DNA from: Delphinapterus leucas
Taxonomy: Eukaryota; Chordata; Mammalia; Artiodactyla; Monodontidae
Assembly (NCBI RefSeq): GCF_002288925.2
Contig: NW_022098045.1
Coordinates: forward strand, 6,421,519-6,485,518
Reading direction: 5' to 3'
DNA: 64,000 bases
A model generated the notes under the pieces. It saw only the letters and a list, made by a program, of their open reading frames with translations, made no database searches and was not told the origin of the DNA. Shown here piece by piece: positions 1 through 11,757 of this stretch (its first letter is position 1; every line of letters starts with the position of its first letter). A program made the position numbers and the translations under genes.

Positions 1-1577
1 AAGAGCCTTTCATCCACACGGCTCAGAATAAAAGGGAGAAAAAGTAGATAAAAGAATTAGTAGAAAAAGAAAGAAAGAAAGAAAAGAGGGAGGGAGGGAG
101 GAAGGAAGGAAGGAGGGAAGGAAGGAAAAAAGAAAGAAAGAAGATAAAGTAAAATAAAATAAAGTAAGATACAATATAATAAAGTTATTAAAATTAAAAA
201 ATAATTATTAAGAGAAATAAAAAAAATATTAAAAAAAAAAGCAATGGATAGATAGAACCCTAGGACAGATGGTGGAAGCAAAGCTATACAGACAAAATCT
301 CCACAGAAGCATACACATACACACTCACAAAAAGAGGAAAAGGGGAAGAAATCATAAATATTGCCCTCGAAGTCCACCTCCTCAATTTGGGATGATTCGT
401 TGTCTATTCATGTATTCCACAGATGCAGGGTACATCAAGTTGATTGTGGAGATTTAATCCACTGCTTTTGAGGCTGCTGGGAGAGGTTTCCCTTTCTCTT
501 CTTTATTCTCACAGCTCCCAGGTCTCAGCTTTGGATTTGGCCCTGCCTCTGCTTGTAGGTCGCCGGAGGGCGTCTGTTCTTCACTCAAACAGGATGGGGT
601 TAAAGGAACAGCGGTTTCGGGATCTCTGGCTCACTCAGGCCGGGGGGAGGGAGGGGTACGGAATGCGGGGCGGGCCTGCGGCGGCAGAGCTCAGCATGAC
701 GTTGCAGCAGCCTGAGGCGCGCCGAGCGTTCTCCCGGGGAAGTTGTCTGTGGATCCCGGGACCCTGGCAGTGGCGGGCTGCACAGGCTCCCGGGAGGGGG
801 GTGTGGATTGTGACCTGTGCTCGCACACAGGCTTCTTGGTGGCGGCAGCAGCAGCCTTAGCGTCTCATGCCCGTCTCTGGGGTCCACACTTACAGCCGCG
901 GCTCGCGCCTGTCTCTGGAGCTCCTTTAAGCAACACTCTTAATCCCCTCTCCTCCCGCACCAGGAAACGAAGAGGGAAGAAAAAGTCTCTTGCCTCTTCG
1001 ACAGGTCCAGACTTTTCCCCGGACTCCCTCCTGGCTAGCCGTGGTGCACTAACCCCCTGCAGTCTGTGTTCACGCCGCCAACCCCAGTCCTCTCCCTGGG
1101 ATCCGACCTCCGAAGCCCGAGTCTCAGCTCCCAGCCCTGCCCGCCCCAGCGGGTGAGCAGACAAGCTTCTCGGGCTGGTGAGTACCGGTAGGCACCGATC
1201 CTCTGTGCGGGTATCTCCCCACTTTGCCCTCCGAACCCCTGTTGCTGTGCTCTCCTCCACGGCACCGAAGCTCGCCCCCTCCGCCACCATAAGTCTCCGC
1301 CTGTGAAAGGGCTTCCTAGTGTGTGGAAACCTTTCCTCCTTCACAGCTCCCTCCCACTGGTGCAGGTCCTGTCCCTATCCTTTTGTCTCTCTTTATTCTT
1401 TTTTCTTTTGCCCTACCCAGGTATGTGGGGGGGTTTCTTGCCTTTTGGGAGGTCTGATGTCTTCTGCCAGCGTTCAGTAGGTGTTCTGTAGGAGTTGTTC
1501 CATGTGTAGATGTATTTCTGGCGTATCTGTGGGGAGGAAGATGATCTCCGCGTCTTACTCTTCCGCCGTCTTCCTGG
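1..1577 (-). mobile_element. L1 LINE 5'UTR, cut by window start
   Basis: This stretch aligns base for base, with small indels, to 17170-18705, the 5'UTR of the long L1 described below, and has the same orientation (antisense to FRAS1). It holds a purine-rich tract (about 60-165), a CpG-rich block (about 540-1300), and the L1 5' terminus near 1563-1577. The YY1-type start motif there reads AAGACGGCGG on the minus strand, one base off the usual AAGATGGCGG. The L1 coding part would lie left of position 1, so completeness cannot be judged. Short open frames in this block are L1 leader sequence, not genes. Confidence 0.88.
60..165. repeat. Purine-rich GAAA/GGAA low-complexity tract
   Basis: Nearly pure A/G on the + strand (GAAA, GGAG and GGAA units), followed by AT-rich AAAATA sequence. 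The same tract occurs in the sister L1 5'UTR at about 17205-17300, so it belongs to the L1 leader and is not an independent microsatellite. Confidence 0.85.
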
Positions 1578-2394
1578 AACCCTCGATTGTCCTTTTTAGT
1601 AAGGTACGCTACTTTCTTATCCTGTTAAAACTTTACACCTAATCCCAAATGTAAGGCAGCATGCGTGGTGTTTAAGAACACAGACTGTGGCCAGAATGTG
1701 CTCTTCAGTTCGGGCCCCAACTCTGCCCTTTATGACTTTGTGACATTGGGTAAGTTACTCAACGAGGACGTGGATTTCATGTCTTCTCACAACCAGGGCA
1801 CCTACTAGGCACAGGTGTGGGACCACAGACACCTCCAAGCTCCGGAACTCCACACTCCAGAGGCCCTCCTTTCACGTGCTGCCTCTCCCCTTCTGCGCAA
1901 ATCTGTAGCATCTATTTTATATGTGTACATATACACACATGTACCTATAATATACACATTATGTATATATACATACACATATGTTATATATATGTGTTAA
2001 TAGTTGTTTAGTAAATAGTAGCTATCAGTATTGTATGGACATATAACTTGTATACTGGACATTTTAAAAGGGTTTTGGGAAATCGTATGTTTGATTTTTT
2101 TAAAAAGCAATTACCCCTATGGTATTGTATTTTGAAACGTTATGAAGAGTGGTTGGTATATTGATGAACATGGTCATGAAATGCACACATGAGAAAAAAA
2201 TCCAGCAGCTGATGGACTACTTTATAAATTCTGCACGGGGGTGTATTGATGATCCTTCCGAGTAACAGAGGTCATGGAGAGATTTGTCTGGATAGAGGAA
2301 AGGTCTGAGGTTGGAGAAGTGGAAGCCTCTGCTCTACCCTGTAAGTTCGGGGCACTGTGCCAATAAATGCAAATGTCTTACCTAATTTATCCTA
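1578..2394. other. Intron, no gene; MIR-like piece and AT-rich repeat
   Basis: Non-coding. About 1690-1770 resembles the core of a MIR SINE (tgactttgtgacattgggta and similar). 1915-2000 is an alternating TATG/TACA low-complexity tract. Nothing else is recognisable. Confidence 0.5.
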
Positions 2395-2627
2395 CCGGGT
2401 AGGTTTTTTTTTTTTTTTTTTGGTGGTATGCGGGCCTCTCACTGTTGTGGCCTCTCCCGTTGCGGAGCATAGGCCCCGGACGCGCAGGCTCAGCGGCCAT
2501 GGCTCACGGGCCTAGCCGCTCCGCGGCATGTGGGATCTTCCCGAACCGGGACATGAACCCGTGTCCCCTGCATCGGCAGGCAGACTCTCAACCACTGCGC
2601 CACCAGGGAAGCCCCCGGGTAGGTTTT
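2395..2627 (-). mobile_element. CHR-type tRNA-derived SINE with target duplication
   Basis: The minus-strand element reads from its tRNA-like head (gggcttccctggtggcgcag, at about 2614 going left) to a poly-A tail that appears as T18 after 2403. It is flanked by direct repeats ccgggtaggtttt at 2395-2407 and 2615-2627, which are target-site duplications (TSDs) of L1-driven insertion. The pol III A and B boxes are in the head. Confidence 0.93.
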
Positions 2628-2639
2628 ATCATCTTAATT

Positions 2640-2770
2640 CTTTTTACATAAAAGGAAACTGAGGCTGAGTCAGGATAATTATCTTGCTTAAGGTACTGTA
2701 ATTATTAAGGCAGGGAGCTAGATTCCAGCCCAGATTTGTTTGACTCCAAAATCCATCTCTAGATTATGGA
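2640..2770 (+). mobile_element. MIR SINE
   Basis: Diverged MIR core: the aggaaactgaggctgag motif followed by a cttgcttaaggtactgtaa-like segment and a tttgactccaaa segment in MIR order. An ancient mammalian SINE. Confidence 0.65.
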
Positions 2771-2889
2771 TGATGCAGTCTACTCTCTGAATTTTATGGA
2801 AGAGGATCTGAGACCCACACAAGAGACTTGTCTCGTGTGCCCAGCTTGATAAAAGCAGGTTCTGACTCTCAGTCCAGTGCTTTTATTCT

Positions 2890-3561
2890 ATACTAGGTTG
2901 TTTCTCCAGTTCTTGTCTTTTGCTTTTCTCTCTAATTGTTTCGGAAGTCTTGTTTCTTTAACTGTATTTCAAGTTCAAGGGCAAATATAAGGGACTGAGT
3001 TGTATTCTTCTGTCTCTGGTTTGGGCTGTATTTTTTGATATCTTCCATATTGTATAGCACAATGATAAATCCTCAATAAATTCTTGGTGAATTGAATTCT
3101 TAAAGGAGTTGGTCTCTGAAATCCTATTTTGACTGAGGCAGAGGTATAAATACATACAAATATACATATATACATATTGGGGTTTTACTTTGAGAAATTC
3201 AGTCTATATTTTATGATAAAGTCTCTCAGTACTATTGTATCCACTGCTCTGTTTTTAAACAGTCTGACCATTTTTATCTTTTAACATTTTTGTTCAATGT
3301 AATCACTGATATTTTAAGGTTTATATATACCATCTTACTATTTGTTTTCTATTTGTCAATTCTGTTCTGTTTTTCTATGTTTTTTCTTTTTGTCGTTTGG
3401 ATCAATCTAATCATTTTTGTATTTAATTTCCCATTAGCTTGTTAGTTGTACATGTTTTTACTAATCCTTTAATGGTTATCCTAGAGATTACAATATGTAG
3501 TAATCCTTTAATTTATCTCTTCCCAACTGATACTAGAACCTTGAAACACTTCAGCTTTATT
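2890..3561 (-). mobile_element. Old L1 remnant, left part
   Basis: T-rich sequence matching the antisense of old L1 3' ORF2/leader sequence, for example the segment ending in ttactatttgttttctattt around 3335-3355. It continues after the young L1 insertion at 3562-4056, so the old element was split. Boundaries are approximate. Confidence 0.55.
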
Positions 3562-4056
3562 TATCCCTCTACTATCTTTTTTTTAAACATCTTTATTAGA
3601 GTTTAATTGCTTTACAATGGTGTGTCAGTTTCTGCTTTATAACAAAGTGAATCAGTTATACATATACATATGTCCCATATCTCTTCCCTCTTGCATCTCC
3701 CTCCATCCCACCCTCCTTGTCCCACCCCTCTAGGTGGTCACAAAGCACCCCGCTGATCTCCCTATGCTATGCGGCTGCTTCCCATTAGCTATCTATTTTA
3801 CGTTTGGTAGTGTATATATGTCCATGCCACTCTCTCACTTTGTCCCAGCTTACCCTTCCCCCTCCCCGTATCCTCAAGTCCATTCTGTAGTAGGTCTGCA
3901 TCTTTATTCATGTGTTGCCCCTAGGTTCTTCTGACCATTTTCTTTTTTTCTTTTTTTTTTTTTAGATTCCATATATATGTGTTAGCATACGGTAGTTGTT
4001 TTTCTCTTTCTGTCTTACTTCACTCTGTATGACAGTCTCTATCCCTCTGCTATCTT
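3562..4056 (-). mobile_element. 5'-truncated L1 3' end with 17-bp target duplication
   Basis: The L1 3' end in antisense begins with the poly-A tail (T run, 3576-3584) and the motif aacatctttattagag. It is about 93% like 11389-11860 of the long L1 by eye. TSDs are tatccctctactatctt (3562-3578) and tatccctctgctatctt (4040-4056), with one mismatch. The body is about 460 bp, so it is a dead fragment. Confidence 0.92.
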
Positions 4057-4450
4057 ATGTATTATTGTTATTAGGCATTTTAAACTTGCATATATTTTAA
4101 ATCCCACAAGATGTTAGCATTTTTGTTTTATACAGTTATTTATTTAGATTACTCACATATTTGACCTTTTAATTACTCAAAATTCCTTCCTACATTACTG
4201 TGTTTCCATCTAGAATCATTTTTTCTTTGCCTAAAGAACTTCCTTTAGTATATATATATATTTTTAGTTTGAATTTGTAGGTGACAAATTCTCACAGGTT
4301 TTATTAATTTAAAACATCTTTATTTTACTTTCATTGTTGAAGGATATGTTTGCTAGATATAGAATTCTAAGTTGATGGTTGTTTTTGTTTCTCACTTTAA
4401 ATATTTGTCTTCTAACTTTCACCATTTTTTTTTTTGTGGAGAAGTTAGCT
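4057..4450 (-). mobile_element. Old L1 remnant, right part
   Basis: Continuation of the L1 remnant seen before 3562. The segment at 4330-4420 (ttgaaggatatgtttgctag, then a tagaattctaa block) is typical antisense old-L1 sequence. Confidence 0.5.
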
Positions 4451-6269
4451 GTCCATAATTAAGTTTCAAATTAATTATGTTTGTAGATATTGTATCTGAT
4501 GAAATATTCATAGTTTTAAAAAAATCTGCAATACATGTTTTTATTGTCTTCTGTTATCTTCATAAAGTTCTAAACAAAATAAAGTACCATCTTTCTTTGA
4601 GTTACATGGTAGTTAAGTTCCTGGACAATTCAGTGTATGTTATTACCACTCAATAAATTCTTTATGTTTATGTGTAAAACAGATAGGAACAGTTAAGATA
4701 TATAATCAGATAACTATAAAAAGATTTTTCATTGACATGAATGTTTTGAGGGACATTTGAAAGTCATGTGGAAGTGGGACAGTTTTTCTTGGTGCAGGAA
4801 TGTCTTGCTCATTACATGACATCTGGAATTTATGTTCCTTGTCTATTAAATGCCAGTAGCATCCTAACCTTCATTCTTCAGAGCAAATTTTTAAATGCCT
4901 CTTGGAGTGGCATAGTCCCTGTTTAGGAGCCTGCTTTACATTAAATAGTGAGGACTGGTCACCAGTGATGCTGCCTTTGACTCAGGGCCTCTGCTGGGCC
5001 TGACAACAGACATAGTAGGATGTGGCTTTATATAGTTGAATGTGAGCATCAGTACAACTCCCAGCCACTTACTGGGTGGTCAGTTTAACTAGATCAGCTG
5101 CCAAGAGGCTGGCTAGAGGAAAAAGTTAGGGATGAAAGTTTTGCTGCATAGCTTCAAATGCTATCATACAGCTTTGACGTGCTGGAACACAAGAGCATCA
5201 GGCAGACAAGGCTAGCATTCAGGCAGAAATAGCCGGGCCTTTTTAGAGCAAAGGTCTTGACTAAGACATAGGTCTAGAAGGCTGGATCTCAAACAGCGCG
5301 TATTGAAAATGGCTACTGCAGCTGCAAGAGCAGCATGGAGAGTGAAGTGTTGTTGTCTGTGTGTTTGACTTTCAGCAATTACATCACAAAATTGCCAGCA
5401 ATTATTTAAATTTGGGAATATCTGTCCATCCGCCCATCCATCCATTCATTAAGTCAGTCAAAATCATTATAAGTGCCTGCCATGTTTCAGTTACTATGGG
5501 AATACAAAGCTACCTCTATGTAAAGAAATTGTCCTTACTCTTGGGGAGGTAGATGGATGTAAACAACTAATTATAGAACAAATGATAATGATCTATTGGG
5601 GGAGGAAGACAAGAAAATAAATAATTTTAATATGAGAGTTAATGGTATAGCTATAATTTAATTTCATGTCCAAACATTTTGGATGTTTAATTTTTTTTTT
5701 CTTCATTTGCCTTAGGAATAGGAAATGAAGTCTTTGAGAGCTGAATTGTTAGAGGAAAAAAAAAGCAATTTCAAGCTTAAGCTGTACTAGAGTCTCCCTA
5801 GTATCTGGACTACTTAAAGTGGAAATATGAGGAAGACTTTTTATTCATTTTAGAACTTTTTCTGTGGTTAACATCTCCCGGAATTTATGAGGGTTATTTT
5901 GTCACTGGAGTCCTCTTAGTTTGGGCTTTCACTGTAACAGGATTGTATTAGAACAAATGGAAAGCTGGGTGTAAAAATAGAAGAGCTAAGCCTGTGTTTC
6001 CATTGCTTCAGAATTTGGAATGTGAGCACATTCACTGGGTATTTAATCTTATTCTATATTTTGCAGTTTTCCTTGTGTGTGTGTACTACTCCAGGAGTAT
6101 AGTTTCCACAGCACTCTATAGTGGAATATTTTGTAAACATTTAAGCAGTGGGAAAGTTAACTTCCCCTTATCTTGGAAGCTGGAGGGATTTTCTAAAGCT
6201 CTTAATGCTACAACTGTTCCCTCTGTCACTGAAAATATCGTGGTCAACTGGTTAAGATTGTGGCAAGTG
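4451..6269. other. Intron, nothing recognised
   Basis: AT-rich non-coding DNA without convincing open frames. About 5440-5600 weakly resembles an ancient interspersed repeat also seen at 9840-9990 and 57420-57990 (the unit that speaks of a 'sized tract then ggagcttac' pattern), but it is too diverged to name. Confidence 0.4.
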
Positions 6270-6490
6270 ACCAAAGTCATAGCTAACATTTATTTAGTGC
6301 TTTCTATGCACCAGTCACTGTGCTAAGTAAGTACATTAGTTTATTTCACCTTCACTGTCACCCCATTGGGTCCTATCTTACCCTTAGTTTATATATTAGG
6401 AAATAGAGACTCAGAAAAGCTAAGATTTGTCTAAGTTCCCAAAGCTAGGAAGTAATTGAATCGGTATTTGAACCCAAGTTTATACACTCT
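6270..6490 (+). mobile_element. MIR SINE
   Basis: In order: tttatttagtgctttctatg, then a tgtgctaagtaagtac block, then ggaaatagagactcagaaaa, then a gtaattgaatcggtatttga block. This is the full MIR layout, strongly diverged. Confidence 0.75.
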
Positions 6491-6599
6491 ACCATATTGG
6501 CATTTGGCATTGCTACTTGAGCTAGTGTGCTGTATAACTTTGTGTCCATAGACCAATGCTGTGGGTACAGAGGTGGGTGTGGTGGGGAAAATGTAAGTG

Positions 6600-6780
6600 T
6601 CAAAATCAAATGGCCATAGGTTCAAATATAGGTACAATCACTTACAAGCTTTGGGAATATCACCTAACCTGTCAGAACCTTGGTTTCCTTATCTGTAAAA
6701 TGGGGATATGATAATATGTATCTCAAAATATTTTAGGAAGAAATATGAAAGATGTGAATGTGCCAAAGTATCTGGAACCC
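6600..6780 (+). mobile_element. MIR SINE (second copy)
   Basis: Contains the diagnostic ttggtttccttatctgtaaa then atggggatatgataat segment of MIR elements. Confidence 0.65.
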
Positions 6781-6819
6781 AGAAGGTGCTCTCTTTCTCC
6801 TTTGTCTTTTCTGTACCAA

Positions 6820-7075
6820 ATAGAACTTGGAGGAATAGACTGGCTTTTTGGAAGTAGGGCGAGCTCTGGGAACATGAGCAGGGAAATATTGACTTAGTCA
6901 CGGAGGCAGAGAAGGCCTCCCAGAGGAAGTGATATTTCAAGTGAGACTTGGAGGATGTGTGGAAGTTAGATTAAGAGGGGTGGAAGTGCGCTGTTGAAGG
7001 CTTGGGGAGCCTGTTAGGCAGGTAAGTCACTTAACCTCACAGTCCTTTCCTCTGTAAATTTAGCAGCACTGCCCT
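6820..7075 (+). repeat. Ancient interspersed repeat, family not named
   Basis: The segment agaaggcctcccagaggaag followed by tgatatttcaagtgagactt matches a widespread old mammalian repeat. A related copy is at 57420-57990. I cannot assign it to a family without a library search. Confidence 0.4.
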
Positions 7076-7155
7076 AGGGTGCCGCACCTTGTTGGCCTGT
7101 TAAAGTGAGAAAGTGGAAGTAAGAGTAACTTGAAATGGAAGACTGCTCTACAGTA

Positions 7156-7182
7156 TCTATCTGTCTATCTATCTATCTATAC
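7156..7182. repeat. (TATC)n microsatellite
   Basis: About six tetranucleotide units, with one TGTC variant. Confidence 0.85.
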
Positions 7183-7219
7183 ACATACTACATATATAAA
7201 ATAAGGCACATATATATAA

Positions 7220-7414
7220 TAAAGCATTCATTCTTTTTAAAATTTAATTTATTTTTTTTATACAGCAGGTTCTTGTTAATTATCCATTTTATACATATTA
7301 GTGTGTAGAGAACAAACGTATGGACACCAAGGGGCGAAAGTGGCGGGGGGGGGGTGGTGGTGTGATGAATTGGGAGATTGGGATTGACATGTATACACTA
7401 AAGCATTCATTCTT
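7220..7414. mobile_element. Twin-primed (5'-inverted) L1 insertion
   Basis: Perfect 16-bp direct repeats taaagcattcattctt flank the insert at 7220-7235 and 7399-7414. The left part (about 7236-7303) is L1 3' sequence on the minus strand, starting with its poly-A as T/A-rich sequence. The right part (about 7304-7398) is L1 sequence on the plus strand. In a normal L1 of this subfamily the two parts are adjacent in one orientation, so the 5' piece has been inverted. This is the signature of twin priming during target-primed reverse transcription. A G10 run (7345-7354) lies in the inverted half. Confidence 0.85.
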
Positions 7415-10400
7415 ACTGATGCTATATGGTAACAGTGTAGCAAAGAAGAAAAAGGATGGTTTTGAATCCCAGATCCACCCGTTACTGGATGTGCTCTGGA
7501 CAATTCACTCAGCCTTTTCGCACCCTATTCCCTCATTGATAAGATAGGGTAGTGATGCCTCGTCCGCAGGGTGCTGGGAGGGGCCGTAAGACACTGAATG
7601 TGTGGCAGATCTGGAGAAGTATTGGCCCTTGGCGGTAGCTTGTTCCCTCTCCTTTCCTTGCCCTGCCTCCATCTATGTTAGTGCACTATTATAAGAAGAC
7701 ATGTACCAGAACATGATGTTAACTTGCCATGCTGTTCAGGGTCTCTTGTCAGACAACTGAACAAAGACATTTTCAGTTACGTATAGCAGCTATCTTTTCA
7801 TCTGGGATTCATGCTGTTGCTTCTGTATCTAAGTTGATCTTCTTATGGCTGATGCCTTCAGGTTTATCATTTTAAGACAACAGCAGCAGGAGATCAGGTA
7901 CAAGCTAATCACTCCAGGAGGCCAAAATGCGAAACTACTTAGGCCCTTGGTGTGCAAAACAAACTCCATAAGGGGGTATTGTATGGAGCAAGCCTTTGAA
8001 ATAGGTCTCAAACAGGAAGTGGATCACCATTTTCTCTTTTATTTGGCATCGGCTTGTATTAGTCCCTCCTGAAAGGGGAGCATTTGATGTAAATACAAGG
8101 ACTCATCTTTTCTTAACAGTGTGTCGTCTGCTCCTTTTTATTTGGGGCTGGATGAGGAGCTTCACATGAACTTTAAAATGAGACCAAATGAAAAAGGTAT
8201 TGTTTATCTAAGCTGTCGGAGGAAGGGCACTTGGGTGAAGAATTGAACTCTGAAATAACCTTATGAAAGTTATTGATTCATTCCTTTATGGTTCCTTGAC
8301 AAACGAGAACCATTATTTCTGTGTCCGAGCTGGAGCTGGGTCAAAGAACCCTTTTATATGGATTATCTTTCCTGAAAACCAGACTTGTCGGGAAAATGAA
8401 CCTCCAGAAATAAAGACACAAGGCCCAGTGGAATATTGTGGTCCTTTCATTGCTTTGAAGGACAAGTAGAGAGCACAGTTAATTTTTTAAAATCTCACTG
8501 ACTGCAAGGAGGTTTGGGGATAACGCAGGAAGTTTAGCTGAATGGCTCACTGTTAGGTATTTGGTGCGTGGTTTTATTTAACTTCCCTCCCCTCATGCCA
8601 GTTCAACTCCAAGGCCCAGATGCTATGTACCTATGGTTGGCAGGAAAAAGGGCACCACATTTTTGGTTTTTCTATCTTATATTTTGAAAGTAACTTTACA
8701 AGATCACATAAGTTACATATTTTGTTATTGAAAAAATAGAAAATATGGATAAGGAAAAAGGAAAAAACAAAAAAATCAAGAATCCTCACCCAGGAATGAC
8801 CACCCTTCGCTTACTGGTTTGTATTATTCCATATTTTGTTTCCATGCACAAAAATATATTTTAATTATAAAAAGGCATTATATACTATTTTGTAATTTAA
8901 AAGCACAACTTTGGGGTTGCTTTATTCCTCCTTTCTCATTTTTGGCCTAAGAAGCTAAGGGGATTTAAAATGAGATGAATTAATCAATACCTAAAATAGG
9001 GTTATTATAACATTGAGGTGAAAGAAAATTTATGTCGATAGTTGATATACTGCTATTGTAGAATACCATAAATAATGTCCCCCCAGAAATTTGAATACTC
9101 ATGAGGGATATATTCACTGTTTATTTTTAGCATTAAACAAATGTTTAATAAATATTTAACCAAGTGAAATAGTTTTTGTTGTGTTTTATGAAGAACCTTG
9201 CTATTACTGTAAGGTATTTAGGGATGAAGGCACTATATTATCTACAACAACACTTTATTCACTTATTATTAAAATTATTAAAAGCCGTTTAGATTGCTTT
9301 TTAGGTTTGTCATAATTTAATCCTTTAATCTATATTTTAGTGAAAAACTATTATAAGACCCTTTCTTTTGCAGAGTGTTAGATTGGAAGAGAGGATTATA
9401 AAGTGATGGAATTGCAATGGTAACATGGAAAATCTATAAAATTTACTTCACAGTGTTATTTTTTTGGTCTTTATGGCTTTATCCAGAGTTTTAGCGATTG
9501 AGGCACTCTAGCATCCCTACCTTCATAAAACAATTTTATGGCACCATAGAAATTGATTCGTTAAATATATGGCCATCTATCTAGGCCTTGGTAAAGGGCT
9601 CATTTTATTTAAAATTAACCATAAATTATTGACTCTATGAGGACATTAATATAAGGAAGTTTTTCTGATAATGCCTAGATGAAGAAAATTTTTCTTTGTA
9701 GTTTGATTCCAGTTACCTAATAGCCTTCCACATTTTGGGGATTTTGTAGTGATGTCACTTGAACATTGTTTTCTCAAGACCTCTTGTCCTAACTGGGGTA
9801 TCTCAAGTCATGGGGATAGATATTTTCTTGAGGATAAGCAAGTACTCAGGGTTGTTCACTAATGAATTCAGCCAACAATCAGGAATTGTGCCAGGTGAAG
9901 GGGCTGTACAGAAAGGAATAAAGCGAGCTCTCCTTCCTTGGAGAGTCCTAGACTAGTGGAAAGACAGATATGTGAACAAATTAAATGCTTCCTGGGCCCA
10001 GATAAGTTTAACTTTGAATTAACATTATGAATGTTATGAATGAAAGCGAAAAATTATTTCATGTTTTTAGAACATCCTGTTTAGAGTTCAGTAAGCTGAG
10101 TCCAGTGATTGAGAGCTGGGAAAAGGTATAATGGACTGTTCTGGAGGCTAGAGTCACTGAGGAAATAGTTGAGGTATAGGGAAGAACTTGATGCCTGGTG
10201 GAAGAATGCCACATCTGGAGAGAGTAGCGATGACAGGCATCTTAGAGCCACATTGAGCTGAAGCTAGTTCATGGAGCTCGCATGGTCATCTGAGGTCTGA
10301 GTGAAAAGGAAGATGGGTTCATGGTTACGGAGGCTTTTCCAATTATCTAACTAGTCTTGAAAATGCAACCTGTGGATTCATTCCTTTCTTCTGATGCAAC

Positions 10401-10560
10401 ATCCTGGGTCTTTACAGTGCTAGGGGGTCCTAATTAAGTAATAATTTCACTCCATTGTGCCTTTGTAGGCTGGAGTGGGAAGATGGGAAAGTCGAGGTAC
10501 TTAGGGGAATGTTTTCATTCCGAGAAAAGGAAATGTTTAGAAGATATTTTCTAAATGCCT
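7415..10560. other. Intron, mostly unique sequence
   Basis: No exon of FRAS1 and no gene is recognised. About 8690-8900 looks like the antisense 3' region of a very old L1. About 9840-9990 resembles an unnamed ancient repeat. The interval 7840-8470 appears single-copy. A 68-codon open frame at 8263-8469 has no family I recognise and no supporting splice context, so I treat it as non-coding. Confidence 0.45.
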
Positions 10561-10960
10561 GTGACACCGTAGGAAGCATTTGGATTAAAAATAAATAACA
10601 TTAAAAATAAATTAATGGGCCTTTAGTAAGTTCCAAGCACTGTTCACATCTCTTTAAGCAAATCATCTCATTTGATCCTTTCAATAACCCTCTGAGTTTA
10701 GTACTTTATCATCCCTACTTTACAGATGAGGAACCTGGGACACAGACACCTTGATAATGGACTCACTGGTGTCACCATTAATGAATGGTGACACCAGGAG
10801 TCAAGTCCAGAAGCCTGGCTCCAGAGCCTGAGTTCTTAGGTCTCCTACAGCATCGTGAACTCGAGCAAATTGCTCAGTCTCTCACGTCTTGTTTCCTCAT
10901 GTGTTCAGTGGGAATAGTCATGATAATAACAGTGCCAGATTCATAGCGTTGCCGTTCCTG
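10561..10960 (+). mobile_element. MIR SINE copies
   Basis: 10615-10830 has the MIR order: gttccaagcactgttcacat, then catttgatcctttcaataac, then ctactttacagatgaggaac, then an agtcaagtccagaagcctgg block. 10850-10950 holds a second partial copy with a tttcctcatgtgttcagtgg segment. Confidence 0.7.
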
Positions 10961-11757
10961 TAAGAGCTTTGCATAGCGTTGATGCGCAGTTGCCTACCTC
11001 TCTGCCGGGCCCACTCTCTAGGGTGATGGCAGAGGTCAGGAAAGCAAACGAGGCCACCCTCCTCCAGCACCACAAGTGCCTTCTCCTACCAGCACTTCCT
11101 GTCAGCATAAGGGCTCAATAAACAGTAGTCGCCGACTTTGTGAAGTTGTCATTTTCATTTAATCTGTATCCTGAAGCTGATATCGTTTTCTTAAATCAGC
11201 AGGGAACATATATTACATCGTGCTTGAGATTGAAATTCTTTTTTTTCCCTCAACTATTTGTCATTGCATTTTGGGTTAAGAGTAGACTGTAGTTGGCACA
11301 CTATTGCCAATTTCAGAAAAATGTGCTGTAACAATAAACAGAAAGAAATTCAGAGGTATTCCAAGTCAGGTTTTATTGTTTTTTATTTTTTTAACATCTT
11401 TATTGGAGTATAATTACTTTACAATGGTGTGTTAGTTTCTGCTTTATAACAAAGTGAATCAGTTATACATATACATATGTTCCCATATCTCTTCCCTCTT
11501 GGCGTCTCCTTCCCTCCCACCCTCCCTATCCCACCCCTCTAGGTGGTCACAAAGCACCGAGCTGATCTCCCTGTGCTATGCAGCTGCTTTCCACTAGCTA
11601 TCTATTTTACGTTTGGTAGTGTATATATGTCCATGCCTCTCTCTTGCTTTGTCACAGCTTACCCTTCCCCCTCCCCATATCCTCAAGCCCATTCTCTAGT
11701 AGGTCTGTGTCTTTATTCCTGTCTTACCCCTAAGTTCTTCATGACATTTTTTTTTCC

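Noticed and set aside
2395..2627. tRNA-like heads of the CHR SINEs as tRNA genes
   Set aside because: A and B boxes are present, but each is fused to SINE body and poly-A and flanked by target duplications, so they are retroposons and not tRNA genes.
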